Shown in pieces: positions 23,262 to 35,754 of a stretch of 64,000 nucleotides of DNA. Origin of the DNA: Schistosoma haematobium (lineage: Eukaryota > Platyhelminthes > Trematoda > Strigeidida > Schistosomatidae); contig NC_067196.1 of the NCBI RefSeq assembly GCF_000699445.3, forward strand, positions 6,982,616 to 7,046,615, given 5' to 3'. The first letter of the stretch is position 1. Each line of letters starts with the position of its first letter. The notes below the pieces were generated by a model. The model was given only the letters and a program-made list of their open reading frames with translations, had not been told where the DNA came from and searched no databases. Position numbers and translations under genes: made by a program.

Positions 23262-23826
23262 CTGAGGTGCACGACCAATCCTTGCGAAATTCGGTCTGTT
23301 AATCTCAAAGCTATACGTCTATTGAATCTTTCATGAGGTCCAGCAACACTACTGAAGACCTTCTCTGGTACTGAGACCAGTGTAATGCCTCTGTGGTTCT
23401 CATACTTGTTGTGATCTCCTTTCTTTGGTAGATTGATGAGATATCTTTCTTTTCAGTCCGTCGGCACTTATTCTTCCTCCCAAATCTTCCTGAATGCAAT
23501 GTGAAGCATGTTTGCAGTTACTTCTATGTTTGACTTCAAAGCTTCAGCTGGTGTATTGCCGAATCCTGCTGCTTTCCCACTCTTAGTTTGTCTGATGGAC
23601 AGCCTGATTTCTTCGATCGTTGATGGAGTGACATCTATAGGAAGGTCTGTGTGTGCTGATTCGATGTCTGGTGGATGAAATGGAGGTGGCCTATTCAAGA
23701 GTTCCTCAATGTATTCTACCCATCTGTCCCACTGTTCTTGAGTCTCGGTGATTGTCTTGCCTTCTCTGTCCTTAACTGGTCTCTTCGGTTTACTATAATT
23801 CCCTGCCAGTTTTTTCATAGTCATGA
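23262..23826 (-). mobile_element. Middle fragment of the GTAA-tailed RTE family (RT N-terminal blocks)
   Basis: Minus strand reads KDREGKTITETQEQWDRWVE, ELLNRPPPFHPPDIESAHTD, RQTKSGKAAGFGNTPAEALK and, after shifts, GDHNKYENHRGITLVSVPEK: the linker and first RT blocks upstream of the FDSVD and FADD boxes. Both ends are truncated, which is unusual for target-primed insertion and suggests later deletion. Confidence 0.82.
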
Positions 23827-24082
23827 GGTCTATAAAAAATGTTAGTTACAATTAAGGATATTACCAATAAACTATTTTCTCTGTAACTGTCCCTTTGTTG
23901 AAACATCAGTTCCTGTAAGATAGCACAAAAAATATATTAATGCTTTCCTACCGTTTCTATAATATTAAACCAAGTTTTCTACTTGAACTTGTAACCACAT
24001 TATAACTTCATGAATAGAATTCAATCACCATCATTCAGTGTAAGTAAATTGTTTTAATATACTCAACCTTTTTAAATGAAAT

Positions 24083-24195
24083 GTTTGCCTATTGAACCAG
24101 ATTGTCAGGTGAAACGTTGAATTTACTTCAAATTCTTTCGCTAAGATTTTACAAATACAACATTCTTCCTCTTTAATTGTTGGGGATGTTAGATC
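24083..24195 (+). repeat. Short dispersed repeat, copy 1
   Basis: AACCAGATTGTCAGGTGAAA and AACATTCTTCCTCTTTA recur at 59953-60020 in the same order. Confidence 0.45.
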
Positions 24196-25009
24196 CCCAA
24201 AACTCATATTTTGTAATTTTATCTTTGTGGAGCTTGTATGCAGATGTATGCTTGGGCATTTCTTACCACCCACGCACATAGTCGATCGACGAACTTATCG
24301 ATTAAATGTTTAAATACTTCCATGGCAATATCGATTATATATATTTTGTATAAATACACCTAATTTGTGTGCTTGATGGACCTGGTATCTTCTGGTTGTC
24401 TGTAGAATACACTTTCTACATCTTACCAAGACTTCTGGATCGAGTTATCTTAGTCCAGAACAACGGACCAGTATAGTCTATCGAGTTTCTGAATCCTTGA
24501 TTCTTCGTTTCGTTCCGAGTAAGACGAATCAGTAGTAGCATTCAAGTTTAACGAACATAACATTAATGTTTCACATCAACTGGACGCCCAATTACTGTGA
24601 AACTATTCAATCAAATTTAGACGAAAGTTTTTATTTAACTATGGATACCTACGAAAAACATTTTTTATTTTCCCACTACAAAACATGATACGCGTTTCAT
24701 GTATGAGATTTGATTCATTGAATAAACTGTATATTACAGTTTCAACAGGACTTGATACACATGGCATTGATCACCACGCAATGATCAATCAATTGTGTAT
24801 TTTACGGTTACATTCACATGAATCAAATGAATAAATTATGCTTGATTAATCATTTCAGACATAATTCATACACGTGAAAAGATAAGTATTTGATATACTG
24901 TCAAAGAAATCATTCAACCATTACCAATTCATTTGTACCAGTCTAGTAAATTACGTATTACGTAATATTCCTAATTGTAAATTCTACTAAGACTAATAAG
25001 ACTTATCTT

Positions 25010-25140
25010 ATGACTTAAGGTTATATCAAGGCAATCCGCACAGGATGCATATAGGCCAACATGAAACGGATCAATGGCTGTTCTAAATAACAATGAGAAG
25101 ATATATGTAAAACAATACCAAGTGAATTTCAGAATTATCT
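25010..25140 (+). repeat. Family II (SM-alpha-type) fragment without ribozyme
   Basis: Shows the family tail: CAAGGCAATCCGCACAGGATG to AACAATACCAAGTGAAT. Confidence 0.6.
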
Positions 25141-25424
25141 TTATTTATGGTTGCTGAACTCTGACCTTTGTTTGTCTCAAATATAGATTGATATTTATCA
25201 GCAAACGTTATTAGTATAAAAACAGCAATTACGATTTATCACTCTATTAGAAAGAACGAACACTTATTTATATAAGAAAGATAAGCACGTGTTGATTCAC
25301 AATATCGTTAATCAAATATAAAGTTATAATCTATTATTTATGGATAAATGTGAATTGTAATTCTTATAAGATCAGAATGGGGTTTATGGAGATTGTAATA
25401 ATTTCAATGGTTGATTTCATGATT

Positions 25425-25700
25425 TGATGTAAGCTAGACCACAATTGAAAACTTGAAAACACTGGACAGCCGTTTCGTCCTAGTATTGATGGATTGAAGT
25501 TAGACATCAACACCGTTCGATGACGGCTAAATGGTGTAGAGGTTGAGAGTACGTGCAGGGGACCGAAGTTTATGGGTTCGAGTCCCGAATGCGGGGTCAT
25601 GAATGCGAACTGCTGACGAGTCTCATACTAGGACGAAACGACTATCCAGTTCTTCCAGGTTTTCAGTGGTGATCTAAGATTTTTCATGATCTCAATCAAA
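25425..25700 (+). repeat. Family I SINE, fold-back copy with CTGACGA/GAAAC core
   Basis: 25425-25482 is an inverted 3' arm reaching the ribozyme stem II loop. From ~25489 a complete direct copy runs with B box GGGTTCGAGTCCC, CTGACGA at 25613-25619 and GAAAC at 25634-25638. Helix III no longer pairs well (CGA/CTA). Confidence 0.78.
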
Positions 25701-25877
25701 AGGTCAAATAGTATGGTTTCCAGACTGAGATATTTGCAATAGTTCTGTATGGTTGATACCAATAAATAATAAGATGTGAACTTATAGCTGAACATATACC
25801 ATTATTTAACACTTACAACTGATAGAAATACAGTAGTTAACTAGTGATTTAATCAAATGTTTCAGCAAAGAGACAAA

Positions 25878-25975
25878 AAGTCAGTCAGTCAGTGAGTCAA
25901 ATACAACGTAGGACCAGGCACATATATGCATCGGTTCAAGTTGCCATACCTCATTAACACGAGAAGAAAAAAAGA
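25878..25975 (-). mobile_element. TGAC-family 3' tail
   Basis: CAGTCAGTCAGTGAGTC tail followed (minus sense) by the UTR end CATATATGTGCCTGGTCC. Only ~100 bases remain. Confidence 0.6.
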
Positions 25976-26784
25976 GAGACAAACAGAGGTAATGTAAGTT
26001 TCATAAATGAAACATCTGTCAATTTGTCCATTCAACTTCTTACTGAGCGTGGGAAAACAATGAATTATATGTTGGAAACAAAAAGATAACGGAACCAGGT
26101 GATAAATATGTAGATATTAGAATTCATTGAGAATTTGTATAAAAATTGTATAATCTCTTGAAGTTTCTTCTTTCATACAATCAAAAATGTCAACGGATAA
26201 ACATGATAAGCATATTTAGTCCCATTTCTTATTTGCAATGCTACTGTTTATAATAAATGATCATGTTGTATTGACACTGTTTTTTACAAAATATAGTTAG
26301 CTAAACGTTTTGTTTTAAGATTATACAAACTCACTATTTACTGTTCAGAGTGCCTCCCTTCCAGACAAACAAGTTGATGAAGCCTAATAGACTCTTCTGG
26401 AGAAAAACAGCCCACATCGAAGCATGGTATAACTAACAAGGCTAGAATACCTGTTTTTTCCAGTTGGTTGGAGTTTGCCCCGTAGGAAGCAACCCCGTAC
26501 ATTACATACACTGCTTTTGTGAATTTTTTTGTTGATTTTCGATCCACGAGTAATTGTGCTGTGATTCTTCGTAGATTTCTTAATCAGTTTGTGGGTATCG
26601 GTCGAGTGAGTGAGTAGCCCAATCTCTACCACCCAGGTTACCGCTCACATTAGTTCATTGGACCAAGTCACACTACCCAAGAGGCACGATGAGGACGTGT
26701 GAGTCGAGTTTTGCCTTCCACTAATCAGAGTATCTAGTGAAAATTAATTGATCGATATAGATTCAAAACCAAATACAGGATTTT

Positions 26785-26925
26785 AATAGACCACCATAAA
26801 AAACCTGGGAACACTGGACACCCTTGTCGTCCTAGTACTGGACTACTCAACAGTACGCATCCACGATCTCACTCGCGACATTTGAACCCAGTACCTTCGG
26901 TCTCATGCGAGGTTGTTTAACCCAC
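26785..26925 (-). repeat. Family I SINE, ribozyme core lost
   Basis: Minus sense keeps the GGTACTGGGTTCAAATGTC-like B box and 3' half; GAAAC is changed to GACAAG. Confidence 0.65.
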
Positions 26926-27004
26926 ATAGAAAACAAAATTGTAAATCGTGATGAAAAAACTATTGGTCAAATATATATGTGAGAAGAATAAAAGTGTAAG
27001 ATTG

Positions 27005-27668
27005 AAAAAAAAACATGAATCATAGGTGTCTTCGAAGCATCGCTCGTATTTTCTGCGACCACCGAGTAAGTAATTCAGTTGTTAGGAAACCGGTACTAGG
27101 TGAGGATGGTAAATCAATTGATGAAGTAGTGAAACTTCATCAGTTGAGATGGCTTGGACATGTGTTATGTATACTCAACCACCGAATGCCCTGACGTGTG
27201 ATGTTTTATGGTGTAGGAGGAGGTTGGAAGAAAGCTAGAGGCGGCCAGACCAAAACATGGCACAAATCCATGAAGTCACTGACAAGTAGACTGAGCCATG
27301 TTAGTAGATGCAGACTACCTGGTTGGGATCCGCGAGATGATAGCAACCGATGGTTAGAGACCTTGAATGACATGACTCAAAATCGTTTGCAATGACGCAG
27401 GTGCATCCACTATTTGTGTTCTCCCAAAATCTAATCTGAATTCTTCATGTCTCTTCTTTTTCTCTCCAAATTTATTTCACTGTATTATACTCTTTGAATA
27501 ACATCTTCAAACCTTAATGTTTCCGATTACCGCTTATACTTTAATTACCTCTACCACTATGGGATTTGAACCGAAAATTGTATCTGTGTGCTAATGTGAT
27601 ATGTCAACTCGAACTGATGCACATAGGTTCGTACATACGAAGTTCTATATTGTTGTTGACTGATTGAT
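27005..27668 (+). mobile_element. TGAC-family RTE-like 3' end
   Basis: Well preserved: starts in the FDHRCLRSIARI-type block, reads GKSIDEVVKLHQLRWLGHVL, GGGWKKARGGQTKTWHKSMK and LPGWDPRDDSNRWLETLNDM. A 3' UTR of ~250 bases ends GTTGACTGATTGATT. Confidence 0.82.
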
Positions 27669-27735
27669 TATTCTATGTATTCATCAGAATAAATATGATA
27701 GAATGAAATACGAACAGTATATTATATGGGTTTGT

Positions 27736-27870
27736 TTGGTTAGCGTTTTTTTTTAGTGGGTTAGTTTTCCACGGAATGGTGTCACTAACCCCATACCCGA
27801 CCCTCCTCCTTTATCTGTGATCAGGACCGGCAGTAACCCCAGCGGGGGAGGCTCCAGGCGGAGTTAGTAT
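27736..27870 (-). repeat. Dispersed GC-richer repeat, inverted relative to the copy at 31878
   Basis: Minus sense CTCCGCCTGGAGCCTCCC through the GGAGGAGGGTCGGGTATG block to AAAACGCTAACC matches 31878-32015. Possibly a retroelement 5' region (inference). Confidence 0.55.
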
Positions 27871-28000
27871 GATCCAAGTAAATCACAATTCAGAATGATT
27901 CATTCCGATAGTCAATTGATTCATCAAATCACTTACCCCCAATAATCTTGAAAGGTGTGAAAACATGAATGATCGTTAAAAAAAAAACTTTATTTATTAT

Positions 28001-28235
28001 AAGCAAAAATGGATAGTGGCTAGCAGTGGAATCCAGGACGCGCGTTTCGTCCTGTTTGGGACTCGTCAGCTGGATTTACCTGCATCCATCTTTGCTTATA
28101 ATGCTTGTAAATTAAGGCAATATCGAGGCATACGCACAGTATGCACATATGCCAATAAGAGACTGATCAATTTCAGTCCAAAAACATCAATGGGAAGATT
28201 CAAGTAAAACAATAGAAAGTGAATAAAACTTTATT
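28001..28235 (-). ncRNA. SM-alpha-type hammerhead ribozyme repeat (family II), intact core, fold-back
   Basis: Minus strand 28080-28011 reads the canonical schistosome hammerhead: CCAG, CTGACGA (28063-28069), stem II GTCC/GGAC, GAAAC (28044-28048), helix III CGC/GCG, cleavage GTC and CTGG closing helix I. All invariant core bases are present. At ~28082 the sequence turns back: TTGCTTATAATGC mirrors ATAAGC at 27999-28004, followed by the family tail in opposite sense. Activity is expected from the family, not shown. Confidence 0.88.
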
Positions 28236-28499
28236 TATTGTTTTAAAGATTCATTAAAATGATTATTATATGAATCAGTTAAAGATTGGATCATCCATTA
28301 TGTTGATCCATTTATGAGTTTACTTTCTTATTTTTATTAAATAAACAATTTAATCTTTGATCCATTTTTTAAAATCTTTTTTCTCTTTTGTTTTCTTTCT
28401 CTCTTTTTCTTTTCTTTTTATAGAAAATAAATGAAGTGTGTAAGTGTGATAAATGAAAGAGAGAGAGAGAAAAAAGTTTTCATATCTAATTATGTTTTG

Positions 28500-28830
28500 T
28501 TTATTTTGTGACTACATCAAGACAATCCACACACGATACACAGATGCCAACATAAGACTGATCCATTATAATCCTAAATAACAATAGGATGTTACATTGT
28601 AAAAACAACATCGAATGAATTCATCATAGTCATCATAGTTTTGTATAGTAAGTAGATGTGTGTACACATGTGAATAAATGATTGGTTATATTAAAATAAA
28701 TAGAATTGCACAGCAGGAATTTTAATCTATCGGTACCTGTTCATTGCAGTCTTAAAATCTCAATGGGAAGATACAAGCCAAACAATACCAAGTGAACTGT
28801 TCATTTTAATTTATTATTTATTTAAGGTGT
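28500..28830 (+). repeat. Family II fragments
   Basis: Two pieces of the family II tail (CATCAAGACAATCCACACACG at 28513 region and CAATACCAAGTGAAC at 28783 region), separated by AT-rich sequence. Confidence 0.5.
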
Positions 28831-29129
28831 ATGTATAAGATTGGATAAGATAGATATGAGGTGAATAATGGAATCTAGGATATGGGTTTTATTCTATTTG
28901 TGTATGTATGTCTATTAAATTGTAAGTGATTTGTCATGATTAATTGATTCAAAGAACTTGACAATCTCGTGAATTACTAGTATAGAACTAATATTAAATT
29001 ATCATAGACAATTAGATAGAAATCTTAGTCTTGCTTATTTTACAATAGTCTATAAGGTTTTATGAATTGTTCATTATTTATTAACCTGAAAACTGATTAT
29101 AAGACACAGTGCTTATTTACTGTACTTTT

Positions 29130-29890
29130 ACTTACGCATGTTACTCCTCGTGAAGGAGAATAGACCGCTCACCAGCATTCTCCATCCAATTCTGTCCCAA
29201 GCAATCCTTTATAGCTCTTTCCAGTTGTTATTCATCCTTTTCATAACTGGCTCCATTCTCCGACGTGATGTGTTTTATGGCCTTTCTTTTCTCCACTTCC
29301 CTTCAGGATTCCGAGTTAGCGCTTGCCTCATGATGCAGTTTGATGATTTGCGTAGTGTATGTCCTATCCATTTCTATCGTCTTTTCCTAATTTCCTCCTC
29401 AGATGGAAGTTGGTTTGTTCTCTCCCACAGAAGGCTATTGCTGATGGTATCCGGCCAATGGATGTTGAGTGTCTTGCGTAGACAACCATTTATAAATAAT
29501 TATACCTTCTTTATGATGGTTGTGGTAGTTCTTCAAGTTTCAGCTCCGTACAGTAGAACTGCCTTGACGTTCGTATTGAAGATTCTAACTTTGATATTGG
29601 TTGAAAGTTGTTTTGAGTTCCACATGTTCTTCAATTGTAGGAATGCGACCCTTGCTTTGCCGATCCTCGCCTTTACGTCTGCATCGGATCCTCCTTGTTC
29701 ATCGATGATGCTTCCCAGGTATGTGAAGGATTCCACATCTTCCAGAGTTTCGCCATCAAGAGTGATTGGATTGCTGTTCTCCGTTTTGAATTTGAGGACC
29801 TTGGTTTTCCCCTTGTGTATGTTGAGACCTACTGATGCAGAGACTGTTGCTAAATTGGCTGTCTTTATATCCATTCGTTTGTGTGTATGC
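29130..29890 (-). mobile_element. GTAA-tailed RTE element, 3' end, recent copy
   Basis: Minus strand reads SVGLNIHKGKTKVLKFKTEN, ITLDGETLEDVESFTYLGSI, ARIGKARVAFLQLKNMWNSK and [18 protein letters not shown], then the C-terminal [14 protein letters not shown] region to (TTAC) units at 29130. It is nearly base-for-base the same as 61802-62570, so both came from one recent source. 5'-truncated at ~29890. Confidence 0.88.
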
Positions 29891-29994
29891 TATAGTATAA
29901 GACACAGTGATTAAATTAAAATCTTATCCAAATTAACAGTTGAATTTCATAATTAAACTACGTGGATGATCAATTCATTTGGTATTTTAAGTAA

Positions 29995-30585
29995 AGATAG
30001 ATAGTGGCTAGCAGTAGAATCAAGGACGTGAGTTTCATCCTATTTGGGATGCAACAGCTGGACGTACATGTATCTCGGAGTTGATGTTCATTCTGGGACT
30101 CGAACCCAGTACCGTTGGCTCCAAACGTCATCGCATTCTCCACTTAGCTACTGAGCGCTACCTGTGAAAATGGAGTGAAGTTTAAATTCACTTGGTTTTA
30201 TTTTACTTGTATCTCTCCATTGTTAGTTGCAACCGAGGAGTACGGAATGGGACGAAAAGCGTGTTAAATTGGATTTCACTGTTAGCCACTATCCACCTTT
30301 GCTTAAAAAGCTTATGATTTAAGGCAATATCGAGGCAATCCGCATAGGAAGCACATATGCCATTGATATTTAGGACTGCAAATCGTTAGTCTCTTAATGG
30401 CATATGCAAATCCAGTGTGGAGTGCCTCGATATTGCTTTAAGTCACAAGTATTATAAGCAAAAATGGATGGTGGATAGCAGCGGAATTCAGGACGAGTGG
30501 TTCGTCCATCTAACGAGTCACAAGTAGAATTAAATGAGCGTCCCGGATTCCACTACTAGCCACCATCCATCATCAATTGGACGAT
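29995..30585 (-). repeat. Cluster of inverted family II copies
   Basis: 29995-30235 is a minus-sense copy with tRNA-like boxes (GGTTCGAGTCCC, GCTCAGTAGCTAAGTGG) and a ribozyme that lost CTGACGA. 30236-30385 is plus sense, 30390-30530 minus, 30531-30585 plus. The tails form a near-palindrome around 30310-30450. None of the ribozymes here has a full core. Confidence 0.72.
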
Positions 30586-31136
30586 AATCTAAAAGTCAGT
30601 GTTTTCAATCATACTTTAATTTAAACATTTGTTAAACTTGAACAATCACCTCTCTATACCGAATTTTTCCGCTAGACAACACTTTCTCAGATAGCTTAAT
30701 GATCAAAGAGTTATGTTTACCGGAAATCAAAAGTTTAGGATCCATTTCTCATGGCTGCTTATTTTGCACAGAACTACTAACCGTACAATTAAATGTTTTT
30801 TAAATGTTTGTACATCGGACTAGCGAAAACCTGTATTATTATTCTTCAGTCATGCTAATAAAGCACTTATGATTGTTTTCTGTCAGCTTATCCAAAAAAA
30901 GAAACGATACTTCTAGTTGTTGTAGAGATGATGTGTTGCAAGTTACATTGAAATCTTTCTTCATCATTCATAAACTCATATTTGGTCTAACAGATAACAC
31001 TGTCGACGAAGCTATGAGGGTCAGCACGCCGCAGACTCAACATATTGACGGACAATATGGCACAGACTGCAGAACAGAAGAACTGGCATGGCGAGCAGAA
31101 TCACCGCAAGAATGATTGCTTTAAATGGAGGACAAA

Positions 31137-31413
31137 TGTTGTGTGTGCTACTGATGTCAACAAATATAAATAGTATGGATCATGATTCGGAAGTGAAATA
31201 CCTGGCGGCAGAAGGTTAAGAAGATTGAGGAAAAGAGAATGAGAACAGAGAATGATTGGTGTGGAAATGATGGAACAATGAAGTCTGAGACAATTGATTG
31301 ACATTTTGCAAATGAAGAATTTATTGTATGATTTCCACATTTTACTAAAACATTCTGTAATGTTGTATTGAACATGCATTCAATTGTTCCCACTTGTGTT
31401 TTCGTTCACTACA
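31137..31413 (+). repeat. Dispersed ~280-bp repeat, possible LTR
   Basis: Starts TGTTGTGTGTGCTACTG and ends TTCACTACA. It is preceded by a purine-rich AAATGGAGGACAAA, which would suit a polypurine tract, so it may be the 3' LTR of a lost element. No coding domain was recognised upstream (a 74-codon frame ends at 31115). Confidence 0.5.
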
Positions 31414-31877
31414 CTTTATTTATTAATTGTCCATTAGTTTATGTCTTATGTATTGTTAATGAAATGGGATGTAAGTAGGGTCGGGGTAAATAGTGTGATA
31501 TGGAATCATGCTGTTCAACTTCAAGACAAAATTTGATCATTTAAAAAGAGTTACGTTAGCAACAACATAATAATGCAATCATTTGTTCGACATAAAGCTA
31601 AGAAACATAATACAAAGTTTAATGTGTCATCTCGTGAATTTGCAACTCTACCAATTAAGACATGTGTCATTTATTTCAAGGGTTTTGCCACTAAACAGGT
31701 TGTTTAATGTATGAAATGTGTAATGATACTTATGAATAAAAAAGCAAATACAGTTCTACTAGACTTTACAAAGAGTAACCATATATGATTCTACGAAACA
31801 AACCTTGCAATTAACTAGCTTTGCAAGGAACCAGTGAAAACACAATAGCTTTATGTTAATTGTCAACTAAGGATTAA

Positions 31878-32015
31878 AGTTAACTCCACCTGGAGCACCT
31901 CTTGGGCTACTGCCGGTCCCAAGCCCTGATAAAGGAGGAGGGTTGAGCATGGGGTTATCAACCCCATCCTGTAGAAAACTAACTCGCTAAAAAACGCTAA
32001 CTAGGTGTGGATTAA
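31878..32015 (+). repeat. Dispersed GC-richer repeat, direct copy
   Basis: CTCCACCTGGAGCACCTC, AAAGGAGGAGGGTTGAGC and AAAAAACGCTAACTAGG. The inverted partner is ~4 kb upstream. Confidence 0.55.
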
Positions 32016-32874
32016 AGTTAAGTAAACCAGTTCTGGAATAAAATGTTTGAGTTCGACATCTAGTTCTTATATGTGACTGAGGAGGAATGTGTATAGTAAT
32101 AGAGTTTCAGAAGAGGTGCTAAGAATAACTATGTCTTAAAACTACCATTCTCTTGATAATAGGTATACATATGCTATCACAATTGTCAGTTTACTGGGGG
32201 TAAAATCTATACAAATTTTCTAGGGCTTATGAAAATTTCACTTTATGGCTTAAAATCATATGGTAATATCAATAACAATTAAGTAGCATTAGGCATTTAA
32301 TTTAGGATTGTTCGTCAATCAATGTAAAGAAGTTCAAAATATCCAACTACTGTCCTCCGTCTATTGGATCATGAATTACTGAAGGCGTTCAGTCTCAGGT
32401 TTCAAATAACACCCTTCTATCTATAAATTATTATACTCATTACTTGAAGTTTTTTTATAACCCCTACTATATTATGCAATACTAATTCATTCTCATTGAC
32501 TCAACACTTGAATAAGTGTGTCTATCTTTGATAAATTTGTAAAATCCCTTCTATTTTATTATGGAATATTACATGTAAAAATTACTTATAAATACCATTG
32601 TACAGCTTCAGAAAACGATAGCGTCGATGAATAGTCTTTATTCCAATCACGTTAACTATTTTGGTAGATATCAGAATTAATGCAAATAGTATTAAGCGAC
32701 GTCAGAATACTGCTATCCTGAAAAATTCAGCGCCACATACCGAGAGAGAGAGAGAGAGAAGGTAACTAGGCTTCAGGATAAATTCTAATCATTTGAATAA
32801 TCATTCTCCTATTATTCATGTTTACATAAACACTTTCAAAGAATTTGTTTATCTCGTAATCTAACATATTTAGC

Positions 32875-33020
32875 CAGTAGGTCCTGGGTTCGAATCTCGA
32901 GAGGGGGGAGGTCGTGGATGCGCACTGCTGAGGAGTCCCACAATAGGACGAAACGGCCGTCCAGTGCTTCCAGGTTTTCCATGGTGGTCTAGCTTCAACT
33001 AGCTCATGATCTTAACCATT
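32875..33020 (+). ncRNA. Family I SINE with intact hammerhead core
   Basis: B-box-like GGGTTCGAATCTCGAG, then CTGAGGA (32928-32934), stem II GTCC/GGAC, GAAAC (32950-32954), helix III CGG/CCG, cleavage triplet GTC and helix I partner CCAGTGC. The best-preserved family I ribozyme here. The A box half is missing. Confidence 0.85.
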
Positions 33021-33524
33021 GAAATATTTAGCTACTGTTAAACATGAAGCCGTCATTAGTGTAGTTATATAATAATGAATATTTACTAACATCTTTATCT
33101 ACCTATTGAATTGTAGTGAAGTGTTACAGAATGTGTAGTGTACATAGTATGACCCAGTAAATGTATAAGAATCTATAAATGAACACACTTAAGAAATATA
33201 CCAATTTACATTTGTCAATTATTATCCCAATGACTCATTACCACAATCAGAAAATTGGTTATATAAAATGTATTATTACATAGTGTAACATGTATCGAAC
33301 CAGTTGACAAAGGTTGACCGATGTTCTGAATTATGTTAACATCATATTGTCTCATGTTATATTTGTAATCACGTTCAGCGATGATCTTATTGAAACAATG
33401 TTTCATTTTGATCAGCATCAGTATAAAGATAATTCAGATAAGACAGATTAAATATTGATAATCATTACTTTTAAAGAGAATGAGTTTGTAGATATTGTTC
33501 ATTTTGAAGCTAGTTTTCATTATA

Positions 33525-34050
33525 AATCACTCAGTCAGTCAGCTACAACGTATGCATCGGTCCAAGTTGTCATACCTCATTAACACAACAAGAATAACAT
33601 CGGATTCATTAAAGTAGTTAATTCAACAGTGGTAAGATATAAAAGAAAGATTGTATATAAGGATATAGTACAGAAAGAAAGAATTAGTTGGTAGAAAGAT
33701 AAGAAATAATTTTAATCATATAGTTTAAAGGAACACAGGAAGTGTATACACCGACGCCATTGTGATCGATTCTGAGCCATGTCACACACAGTCTCCAACC
33801 ATTGGTTACGATAGTCACGCGGACTCCCAACAAGTAGTCTGAGTCTACCAACATGGCTCAGACTAGAAGTTAGTGGCTTCAAGCACTGATCTCACGTTTT
33901 GGTTTGTCCGCCCCTAACTTTCTTCCGACCATCCCCTACACTAATCATCATTGCGCGTCGTGGTAATCAGCATTCAGGCATACGTAACACGTGACCCTTC
34001 CATCTCAGTCGATGAAGATTCACAAACTCGTCAACTGATTGAGGTTGATA
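33525..34050 (-). mobile_element. TGAC-family RTE-like 3' end
   Basis: Tail CAGTCAGTCAG at 33531, then minus-sense UTR and decayed coding (GGQTKT, LRWKGHVLRMPEC type). Similar in layout to 61060-61800. Confidence 0.75.
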
Positions 34051-34629
34051 CAGCAACATTAGGAATTTGGAAGGACTGTGTAAACGTTATTAAGTAGTAA
34101 CTATTATTCAAGGTAGTTTTTCTAAGTTCTATGGAATGTTTGTAAATGTAAAACAACGTAGAAGTGAATTAGACATATAAAGATGTACATCGTTAATTAA
34201 TTGGGAATTTAGATTACTGAATAGTAACTTAAATGTTCATCTATTTTATTCCCACCACAAAGTCATACAGTTCTCATTTCGTTCTTATGTGATTTTGTAG
34301 TTGCATACTACTGAAAAATAGTAAAGTATGATTAGACAGTTGTCCTATGTTTAATGATATTTACTGGTCTTCCACTTGATATCGATTTGTGACAAAGACT
34401 AACTTTAAATTACTATTTCATATAATCTATCTTCAATATTATTATGCAGATATTTTTAATCCTCAATAAAATAGTCTAACATAATACACATAAATGGTCT
34501 TATTACTAAATGGTTACTATGATATAATTTATCAATTTGTAGCAAATTCTGTTCAATTGACTCATGGATTGAACTATTAAAATTATTATCATATCCACAA
34601 AAACTCTTCTAATATGAATCGACATATGC

Positions 34630-34885
34630 TTATTAGTGATTGGCTTCAAAAGGTATTTCCTGGAGTTCTAATGAAAAGCAGTGACCATTAACACCATTGG
34701 ATGTAGGCCGGCTCAGTGGTCTAGTGGATAAGCGCTCGCGCGCGAGACTGTTAGGTCCTGAGTTCGAATCTCGCGAGGCGGGATCGTGGATGTACACTGC
34801 TGAGGAGTCCCATACTCGGACGAAACGGTCATCTAGTGCTTCTAGGTTCCCCATCGTGGTCTAGCTCCTATTGAATTATGAATTC
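34630..34885 (+). repeat. Near full-length family I SINE
   Basis: 5' leader (GTGATTGGCTTCAAAAGG), A box GCTCAGTGGTCTAGTGG, B box GAGTTCGAATCTC, core CTGAGGA (34800-34806) and GAAAC (34822-34826). Helix III is weakened (CGG/TCA). Confidence 0.85.
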
Positions 34886-34899
34886 AAGTTCGAAATGTT

Positions 34900-35355
34900 C
34901 GCATATGGCCACGTGCTTACAATCACTGTCAAGGAAGTCCTACTCACTGCCGTCTCGCGGCATTATTATTTTTTATGAAATTGAGAGGACGAAAAGCGAA
35001 TATTTGGCTCTTTAATCGGGTTGATAGATATGGAGAACCTAACGAGGAGAGTTGGAAAACCCTGATTTCAAACTAATGATGTTAATGTACTCCAGTATCC
35101 TGAAGGAAAAAATGGAGTATGAACCAATCGTCGGTCACTAGCTGCCATGAGACTACATCTCCTCACGTTACTTCACCGTCTTATGGATTGGACATTTAGG
35201 TCGAAGGCTCCGTATGTGGCCCTCTCAGAAACTATCTGCTTCGGTTTAGGCACCCTGGTAGTAACCCAACCCTCCCACAAATCGAATGATTTATATGTTG
35301 CATATCTATTTGGTGCCTTCGTATATCAATGTTTGTATGTTTAAATAAATCTTAA
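34900..35355 (+). repeat. Dispersed ~430-bp repeat with TAAA tail, copy 1
   Basis: Collinear with 40579-41010: shared AAGGAAGTCCTACTCACTG, AATGGAGTATGAACCAATC and AAATCGAATGATTTATATG blocks. Ends TTTAAATAAAT. The short-repeat tail suggests a non-LTR or SINE-type element; no protein was recognised. Confidence 0.65.
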
Positions 35356-35754
35356 CATTTCTATGGTATACATACATCGATTGGTAAATCAGTCAATTAC
35401 AGATCATTTCAATACCTTAAAAGAATACATATCAGCTGAATTTTTCACACTTAACAATGAACACAACCAAACAGATCATCTATAAGATGAATAGTAGATA
35501 GAGTGAGAAAGAAATTATTATCCCCATTAATGGGATATAAAAAAAAACACAAAATATTTCATTCAAAGAATCAAGTGATATTTTAAAAAATTAAAAAAAA
35601 GTTTACAAATTTGGCGGGAAACATAAAAAAGGAATTCAAATATCCATTTGTTGTTATTAACTCTGTAGGTTATATTGTAATAAACAAGAAAAAAAGCGGG
35701 ACTACAAAATTACATAATCCTTTAGTAAAATCCAAAAAACAAAATATCCATTAA

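Noticed and set aside
29138..29914. 258-codon plus-strand open frame
   Set aside because: Antisense shadow of the RTE element; the minus strand carries the RT motifs. The same holds for 61832-62617 and 53531-54229 plus, and 42301-42726 minus.
30873..31115. 80-codon plus frame upstream of the possible LTR
   Set aside because: No recognised motif; could be the tail of a lost element but not supported as a gene.
34700..34800. tRNA-like A and B boxes in many places
   Set aside because: Always followed by the hammerhead and SINE 3' end; no copy folds as a complete tRNA with acceptor stem, so none was called a tRNA gene.
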